Assembly (NCBI GenBank): GCA_965365445.1
Contig: CBDUBS010000111.1
Location: 1-11,401 of the forward strand
Origin: CBDUBS01 sp965365445
GTDB lineage: Bacteria > Bacteroidota > Rhodothermia > Rhodothermales > DASSAV01
Direction of reading: 5' to 3'
DNA length: 11,401 nucleotides
Every line of letters starts with the position of its first letter. The first letter of the stretch is position 1. Made by a program: the position numbers and the translations under genes. Below, one piece after another: positions 7,324-11,401 of this stretch. A model generated the notes under the pieces. The model did no database searches. It was given only the letters and a program-made list of their open reading frames with translations, and was not told the DNA's origin.

Positions 7324-7374
7324 ACGCAGCATATAGTTACCCATCTCCGGGTCGTTTCAATAGCGGCCTCGTCT

Positions 7375-7445
7375 TGACCTGATTTTGCCGCGGGATCCTT
7401 CGCACCTGACTGTCCCTGAATAACGAGCGGCAAACGCACAGGTCA
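7375..7445. repeat. Long imperfect inverted repeat, possible leader hairpin
   Basis: TGACCTG (7375-7381) pairs with CAGGTCA (7439-7445), and after a 2/4-base internal loop TTTGCCGC (7384-7391) pairs with GCGGCAAA (7427-7434). GGGA (7392-7395) can then stack on with TCCC (7413-7416), leaving 7417-7426 bulged. This gives 15 bp of outer stem plus 4 bp inside. No T-tract follows, so it is a poor terminator. ACCTGA also repeats directly at 7377-7382 and 7404-7409, so protein-binding boxes are an alternative reading. Confidence 0.55.
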
Positions 7446-7475
7446 TTTGCGACTCGTGGTTGCCTTTCTGCGCCT

Positions 7476-7508
7476 TTTCTGAAATTATTTTCACCGAATT
7501 TTCAGAAA
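7476..7508. promoter_or_regulatory. Inverted repeat TTTCTGAAA-N15-TTTCAGAAA, possible operator
   Basis: TTTCTGAAA at 7476-7484 is a perfect inverted repeat of TTTCAGAAA at 7500-7508, with a 15-base spacer, in the most AT-rich part of the gap. Half-site spacing of about two and a half helical turns and position before the polysaccharide operon suggest an operator or part of the promoter. It could equally form an RNA hairpin. The pairing is seen directly; the role is a guess. Confidence 0.35.
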
Positions 7509-7546
7509 GACGGGTGCGTGGCAAGGAGAATACTATTAACACGTCG

Positions 7547-7675
7547 ATGCTACCCGGCCCCCGGCCACTCGTGGGATTGTACGTGGATCACGATCCAGAA
7601 GGAATATACCTAACCGACCGTGGCGGAGCCTTGCTTTGTCGTATCCGAGCACCCTCTGTAAGCCTTGACCATTGA
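7547..7675 (+). CDS. Candidate 42-aa small ORF coupled to the NusG-like gene
   Basis: The frame ATG 7547 to TGA 7673-7675 encodes 42 residues, including LVGLYVDHDPEGIYLTD and a short ending. The product is not recognised; it has no signal peptide or membrane segment. Its stop overlaps the TTG start of the next gene (TTGA at 7672-7675), an arrangement typical of translational coupling. The only good Shine-Dalgarno-like sequence nearby is AAGGAG at 7523-7528, 18 nt from this ATG but 6 nt from an in-frame ATT (7535), so a rare ATT start is possible. The same frame is open back to 7460. Third-position GC is only about half, lower than in neighbouring genes, so it may be a leader peptide or non-coding. 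Confidence 0.3.
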   Translation: MLPGPRPLVGLYVDHDPEGIYLTDRGGALLCRIRAPSVSLDH

Positions 7676-8190
7676 AGCAATCCGAACGTTGTTGGCGTGT
7701 TTTTTACACGGCCGCTCGTGCAGAAAAAGCCTGTGAAGAACAGTTACTTAAGGCCCGATTTGAGGTGTTTCTGCCCAAAATAGAGGTTTTGCGTCGCTGG
7801 AGGAACGGAGTAAAAAAGACGATCCAGGAGCCGCTTTTTCCAAATTACCTGTTCGCCTTCGTGAATGAACGCGAGCGTTTGCGGGTGCTTCAGACGTCCG
7901 GGATCGTTCGCACGTTAACTTTCGACGGCATTCCGGCCCGATTGACCGAGGAGGAAGTGAAGCAGATGCGCATCATGCAACAGGATCCCGGACAAATTAC
8001 CCGCCTCCTCAGCCCGCTTCCTCAGGTGGGAGAGTTGGTTGAAGTAAGGGAAGGACCCTTTGAAGGATTGCGCGGCGAAGTGCTTGAAAGCCACGGTAGT
8101 TCCTACCTCGTACTGCGCCTTCAATCCATCCGCCAATCGGTACGGGTAAAGGTTCAGGCCGAGTTGTTGAGTCGATGCCGGCCGTCTTGA
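7672..8190 (+). CDS. Specialised NusG-like transcription antiterminator (UpxY/RfaH/LoaP type)
   Basis: This 172-residue protein has an NGN domain (about 7-108) and a KOW domain (about 118-168). Family marks are the opening CWRVFYTAARAEK (7-19), the EPLFPNYLFAFV segment (53-64) and the KOW core VREGPFEGLRGEV (125-137). Such paralogues bind RNA polymerase and non-template DNA or nascent RNA and let it read through long surface-polysaccharide operons; its place as the first recognisable gene of one fits. It is too short and divergent for housekeeping NusG and has no secE or ribosomal protein neighbours. The start must be TTG 7672: an in-frame TGA lies two codons upstream (7666-7668) and the first internal ATG is codon 99, past most of the NGN domain. 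TTG overlaps the stop of the preceding small ORF, hinting at coupled, low-level translation. Whether it acts only on this operon is unknown. Confidence 0.88.
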   Translation: MKQSERCWRVFYTAARAEKACEEQLLKARFEVFLPKIEVLRRWRNGVKKTIQEPLFPNYLFAFVNERERLRVLQTSGIVRTLTFDGIPARLTEEEVKQMRIMQQDPGQITRLLSPLPQVGELVEVREGPFEGLRGEVLESHGSSYLVLRLQSIRQSVRVKVQAELLSRCRPS

Positions 8191-8207
8191 ACGGCCATTA
8201 CACGGCC
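8180..8207 (+). other. Hairpin over the stop codon of the NusG-like gene with alternative partner
   Basis: GGCCGT (8180-8185) can pair perfectly with ACGGCC at 8191-8196, leaving the loop CTTGA that contains the stop codon TGA. A second ACGGCC at 8202-8207 could compete for the same partner. No T-tract follows, so a terminator is unlikely. The 83-nt spacer to the kinase gene otherwise shows no recognisable element. Confidence 0.3.
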
Positions 8208-8273
8208 GCGCTATCCTGTCCCGAATGATATACGGGTCTCTCTGTCTCCACACGCCTGAACGCTGCCCGTCCG

Positions 8274-10691
8274 ATGAAAGAACTTCCCAATCACCAGATC
8301 ACAACGTATCGACCCGGTGCGCCGATCGGCGCTTCCGCGCCCGGGGCGCCGCCTGCGGAAGCATACGATGCCGAACTATCTGTACGGGACGTATTCGAGA
8401 TTTTACTACGTGGCAAGTGGTACATCCTTGCGTCGTTCGTGGTGGTTTTTCTCGGAACGGCTGTATATACCTTTCGTCAGGAGCCGGTATATGAGTCGTC
8501 GAGTGTGTTGTTCGTGAACAACCAGCAGGAGTTGTCTCCGATCGGCGAAGTCCTCGGGGTTTCCACGGTCAACCGAAACATTTCCAATGAGGTCGAAATC
8601 ATTCGCTCGGTGTCGAGCGCACGGCGTGTTGCCGAAGCCCTGCTCTCTATGCAGCGGGTAACGGCCAACCTGAACGCTCTGCCCGTATTTCAAACGGAGT
8701 CCGGTAAGTTACCCGGAGCGGCCCAGTTAGCCGGGCGTATTCGGGGACGCGTTACCGTGGTGCCGGTTGGCTCGCAGGTCGATCTCATCAAAATTACCGT
8801 ATCGAGTACGGCCCCCGAGGAAGCTCAATTGCTGGCGAACCTGTACGCGCAGACGTATCGTGATTTTAACCGGAAGGCCAGTCGCTCACGCGCCACGGCT
8901 TCCCGTGAGTTTCTGGACGAAATAACGGGGCAGTTCAGCGTGAGACTTCGTCAGGCTGAAAACCAGTTGACATCGTTTCTGAACCAGGAACGTATCGTCC
9001 AGCCCGACGAGGAGGCCCGGCAACTCATCGAGCAGGTTACGAAGCTTCAGTCATTGCAATATCAGACACAACTGGAGCTTGGCGTTGCGCACGCTGAGAT
9101 CAGCAGCCTGGAAGCCGAGATCGCCGATCTGACACCGGGGCTGACCTCACAGGCTTCCTCCAGTGAGCATTTGATCGTCGACCAGTTGAAGCGTCAGATG
9201 GCCGCTCTCCAGGTGGAACAACAACAGATATATGCCCGAAATCCGGACAGCCGCAATACGGCTCCCCGGGGCCGGCTGCTTGAAATCGAAGAAGAGGTAG
9301 CTCAGCTACGGAGCCAGCTCGAGGATCGCGCCCGCAACCTCGTAGATCAGGCGCTCACTACCGGAATCATTGATGCCGGTGGAGCCGACGGCAGTGGTAC
9401 TGCGAGCATGTTCACCGGTATACAGGCCTTACAGAGTCAGATTACAGCCAAACATACGCTCGTGGATGGACTGGAAGCACGACTGAACATAGCCAACAGG
9501 CAATTGGAGGGGTACAAGGCTCGTCTCGCTCAGATTCCGACCAACGCCCTGATTCTGCAACGCCTTCAACGGTCCCAACAGGCGCAGGAGCAACTATACC
9601 TTACACTGCTCGAAAAAATGCAGGAGGCCCGAATAGCGGAGCAATCCGAACTCGGGTACATCGAGATCATCGATGAAGCCCAGCCATCCGGTTCTCCTGT
9701 ATCACCACGAATACCGCAAAGCCTGGCCTTCGGGGGAATATTTGGCTTGCTCCTCGGCATGGGCCTGGCCTTCGTACGCAATGCATTCGACAACACGCTT
9801 CGCAAACCCGAGGACGTGCAGAAACAGGGGTACAACACCCTGGGAATCATCCCCGACCTCCATCTCGTCATTCGGAAGCAATTCGGAAGCAGAAAATGGG
9901 TCAACGTCAGAGGAAAAACCTATGCGACCAGCCTGGTTCCTCTGTTCAATCCTCAATCGCCCGCTTCGGAGGAATACCGACGCCTTCGCACAAATATCCA
10001 CTTCAGCCATCCCAACCCGGATATCCGAACCATTCTGATTACCAGCGCCAGTCCGGGAGAGGGCAAGACCGTTACGAGTGTTAACCTGGCCGTAGCCATC
10101 GCCCAGAGCGGGCGACGAACGCTTTACCTGGAGGCCGATCTCAGGCTACCGACCGGCCATCTGTATTTCGGATTGAAGCGTACGCCGGGCCTTACGGACC
10201 TGGTGCATGGGCACACGTCCTTCAACGCGCCCGATTTCAGCACTCCGGTGGAAAACCTGTATCTCATCTCCGCCGGCAGCCCTGCCGTTAGCCCGAACGA
10301 CATTCTGGGATGCAGCCGGATGCACGAGATGATGGCCGTTTTCCGCGATCATTTCGACGTTATCGTCATCGATACCCCGCCCGTTCTGGCCGTCGCAGAC
10401 GCGCTGTTGCTGGCGCCCATGGCCGATGTGTCGTTGCTGGTGTGTTCGGCCGCACGCACCAACCGGCAGGCCCTCAACCGGGCTACAGAGGCACTCCAGA
10501 ATGTGGGCGCACATCTCGGGGGCATCGTGCTCAATCGTTTCGATCCGCAGAAATCGTATGGCTGGTACGGGTATGGATATCCATACGGTTTCGGCCAGTA
10601 TCCGGGCCATTCTGTACTGGAAGTGCATCCGAACGCTCAGGAAAAGCCGCACATCCAGCATGCCCGGCAGGAATCCAACCCCGGCAACTGA
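8274..10691 (+). CDS. Wzz/Wzc-type polysaccharide co-polymerase fused to BY-type tyrosine kinase
   Basis: This 805-residue inner-membrane protein controls chain length and export of an exopolysaccharide. Order: cytoplasmic tail with a Wzz-type segment (35-47); membrane helix 1 (about 48-67); a large periplasmic part with coiled-coil-like helices (about 210-460); a proline-rich stretch and helix 2 (about 480-501); then the kinase domain. The kinase has EEYRRLRTN (566-574), the oligomerisation segment; Walker A SASPGEGKT (591-599; K598); Walker A' YLEADLRLP (618-626); and Walker B VIVIDTPP (696-703; D700). The first acidic residue of Walker A', normally Asp, is Glu (E620). The tail has six tyrosines in 15 residues (Y762, 765, 767, 769, 771, 776), the autophosphorylation cluster. 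Cycles of phosphorylation probably drive assembly and disassembly. The stop is one base from the next start (TGACATG), so it is cotranscribed with the SLBB gene. Confidence 0.93.
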   Translation: MKELPNHQITTYRPGAPIGASAPGAPPAEAYDAELSVRDVFEILLRGKWYILASFVVVFLGTAVYTFRQEPVYESSSVLFVNNQQELSPIGEVLGVSTVNRNISNEVEIIRSVSSARRVAEALLSMQRVTANLNALPVFQTESGKLPGAAQLAGRIRGRVTVVPVGSQVDLIKITVSSTAPEEAQLLANLYAQTYRDFNRKASRSRATASREFLDEITGQFSVRLRQAENQLTSFLNQERIVQPDEEARQLIEQVTKLQSLQYQTQLELGVAHAEISSLEAEIADLTPGLTSQASSSEHLIVDQLKRQMAALQVEQQQIYARNPDSRNTAPRGRLLEIEEEVAQLRSQLEDRARNLVDQALTTGIIDAGGADGSGTASMFTGIQALQSQITAKHTLVDGLEARLNIANRQLEGYKARLAQIPTNALILQRLQRSQQAQEQLYLTLLEKMQEARIAEQSELGYIEIIDEAQPSGSPVSPRIPQSLAFGGIFGLLLGMGLAFVRNAFDNTLRKPEDVQKQGYNTLGIIPDLHLVIRKQFGSRKWVNVRGKTYATSLVPLFNPQSPASEEYRRLRTNIHFSHPNPDIRTILITSASPGEGKTVTSVNLAVAIAQSGRRTLYLEADLRLPTGHLYFGLKRTPGLTDLVHGHTSFNAPDFSTPVENLYLISAGSPAVSPNDILGCSRMHEMMAVFRDHFDVIVIDTPPVLAVADALLLAPMADVSLLVCSAARTNRQALNRATEALQNVGAHLGGIVLNRFDPQKSYGWYGYGYPYGFGQYPGHSVLEVHPNAQEKPHIQHARQESNPGN

Positions 10692-10692
10692 C

Positions 10693-11217
10693 ATGAAACG
10701 TTTCTTCCTGATCTCGCTCGTTGCATTAACCGGGGCCTCGTCTACTCAGGCTCAGGCGCTGGCCAACCTTTCCGAGGTGTATTCCGGAAACACGGCCTTC
10801 TATCGGCATGTAGAGCGGGGAGACATCACCGTGGAGGTCAATGTTTGGGGCGCAGTTCGCAATCCCGGGCTATACGAGGTTCCTCAGAATACCCCTCTCA
10901 ATAAACTGCTAACCTTGAGCGGCGGACCCCCTATCGGCGTAACGACCGTAGGCGGGCCTTCTCAGGTGCAGCGCACCCTTCATCTTCGCCTGTTACGAAC
11001 CGGAAACGGGGCGCTGCATGTCGTGTTCGATGCCGAAATGAAGGACGGTATTTTCCTTTCGGAACAGAACCCTGTAGTTGAGCACGGAGACTATCTGGTT
11101 GTGGAAGTTACAGAACGTCAGCGACAGCGCTTTACATGGCGGGATGCCCTGCAGGTTAGTACGGCTGTAGCCGCATTCGCGCTGGCAACCGAGCGCATCG
11201 TTCGACTCTTCCCCTGA
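10693..11217 (+). CDS. Small SLBB-domain polysaccharide export protein
   Basis: The 174-residue product begins with a signal peptide (MKRFFLISLVALTGASSTQA) with likely cleavage near residue 20-24; there is no lipobox cysteine. One SLBB (beta-grasp) domain follows: ITVEVNVWGAVRNPGLYEVP (45-64), then LNKLLTLSGGP (69-79) and the end HGDYLVVEV (131-139). The C-terminal part (about 149-172) is an apolar helix that could anchor in a membrane. Wza-type exporters normally carry a Poly_export domain before their SLBB domains; here it is absent and there is room for little more than one SLBB domain. It is therefore more likely an accessory periplasmic or membrane component than the outer-membrane channel itself. 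The start ATG lies one base after the kinase stop; the frame is open upstream to 10426, but only this ATG gives a signal peptide. It is probably translated in coupling with the kinase. Confidence 0.85.
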   Translation: MKRFFLISLVALTGASSTQAQALANLSEVYSGNTAFYRHVERGDITVEVNVWGAVRNPGLYEVPQNTPLNKLLTLSGGPPIGVTTVGGPSQVQRTLHLRLLRTGNGALHVVFDAEMKDGIFLSEQNPVVEHGDYLVVEVTERQRQRFTWRDALQVSTAVAAFALATERIVRLFP

Positions 11218-11259
11218 CCTACCCCGACCGCTTCATTACTCACCTGCCCTGAAACAACC

Positions 11260-11401
11260 ATGCAACCTGCCAACGCGCGTGCCACTGATTTACTGGGCCG
11301 TATACACCGTCGTGAGGCCCGTATGGGCGTCGTCGGTCTGGGCTACGTAGGCCTGCCGCTGGCGGTGGTCTTTGCCGAAGCCGGCATCCACGTCACCGGC
11401 A
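11260..11401 (+). CDS. UDP-sugar dehydrogenase (WbpA/Ugd-type), N-terminal part, 3' end outside window
   Basis: The frame from ATG 11260 stays open to the window end, giving 47 residues. After a 21-residue lead comes the Rossmann nucleotide-binding loop MGVVGLGYVGLPLAVVFAE (22-40), with glycines at 26, 28 and 31, then AGIHVTG. This is the N-terminus of the NAD-dependent UDP-glucose/UDP-N-acetylhexosamine 6-dehydrogenase family, which oxidises the C6 hydroxyl of a UDP-sugar to a uronic acid for surface polysaccharides. The lead (LLGRIHRREARMGVVG) looks most like UDP-N-acetylglucosamine or -mannosamine 6-dehydrogenases (WbpA/WecC), but substrate cannot be settled from this part. It starts 42 nt after the SLBB gene on the same strand and fits the polysaccharide operon. 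Catalytic Cys and substrate-binding domain lie outside the window. Confidence 0.88.
   Translation, partial: MQPANARATDLLGRIHRREARMGVVGLGYVGLPLAVVFAEAGIHVTG

Larger units (their letters stand above)
7324..7671. other. Intergenic leader/promoter region of the polysaccharide operon
   Basis: These 348 bases separate the nucleoside hydrolase from the NusG-like gene and are locally richer in A and T (7475-7545). They hold a long imperfect inverted repeat (7375-7445), a second inverted repeat (7476-7508), a good AAGGAG at 7523-7528, and a candidate small ORF (7547-7675). A weak Bacteroidetes-style promoter match can be drawn (TTG at 7460-7462, TATTTTC at 7486-7492), but the fit is partial and the start of transcription is unknown. 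No convincing terminator for the nucleoside hydrolase was found; ACCC-GGGT at 7340-7353 is too short a stem. Confidence 0.5.

Noticed and set aside
10426..10692. N-terminal extension of the SLBB protein inside the kinase gene
   Set aside because: The extension is a frame shadow of the kinase gene; the signal peptide starts at ATG 10693.

Overview
The window is GC-rich, tightly packed bacterial DNA. Gene families and style point to a Bacteroidota-lineage organism, most likely Rhodothermota/Balneolota-like: a family B DNA polymerase, a carboxypeptidase Q-like M28 peptidase, a Tat-exported DUF4832 protein, a Bacteroidetes-type nucleoside hydrolase and a UpxY-like NusG paralogue ahead of an exopolysaccharide operon. 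Few starts have a Shine-Dalgarno sequence, which fits. This assignment is inference; no rRNA or marker gene is present.

Left part (1-4214, plus strand): the 3' end of a hydroxyethylthiazole kinase gene (thiamine salvage); a complete 794-aa family B DNA polymerase with all exonuclease and polymerase motifs; and, 25 nt later, a secreted M28 zinc peptidase.

Middle (4215-7323): a minus-strand gene for a Tat-exported DUF4832 protein with a probable glycosidase-like barrel. It is flanked by two direct copies of the 3' end of the M28 gene: the one inside the intact gene (4026-4208) and an orphan copy (6111-6293), 183 bp with 11 differences. The orphan is a pseudogene fragment and the best sign of rearrangement here. 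Next is a secreted nucleoside hydrolase. The three exported enzymes could all serve nutrient scavenging (peptides, glycans, nucleosides).

Right part (7324-11401, plus strand): a structured, locally AT-rich non-coding region with two inverted repeats and a candidate 42-codon ORF. It leads into an exopolysaccharide/capsule operon: a specialised NusG-like antiterminator starting at TTG and overlapping the small ORF, a Wzz/Wzc-type co-polymerase fused to a BY-kinase, a small SLBB-domain export protein, and the start of a UDP-sugar dehydrogenase cut by the window end. The antiterminator probably keeps polymerase processive over the operon, the dehydrogenase supplies a uronic-acid precursor, and the kinase and SLBB proteins act in chain-length control and export.

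No tRNA, rRNA, CRISPR array, intact insertion sequence or transposase was seen. No clearly novel multi-gene system is evident. The points most worth a second look are the repeat-flanked DUF4832 locus and the leader of the polysaccharide operon.
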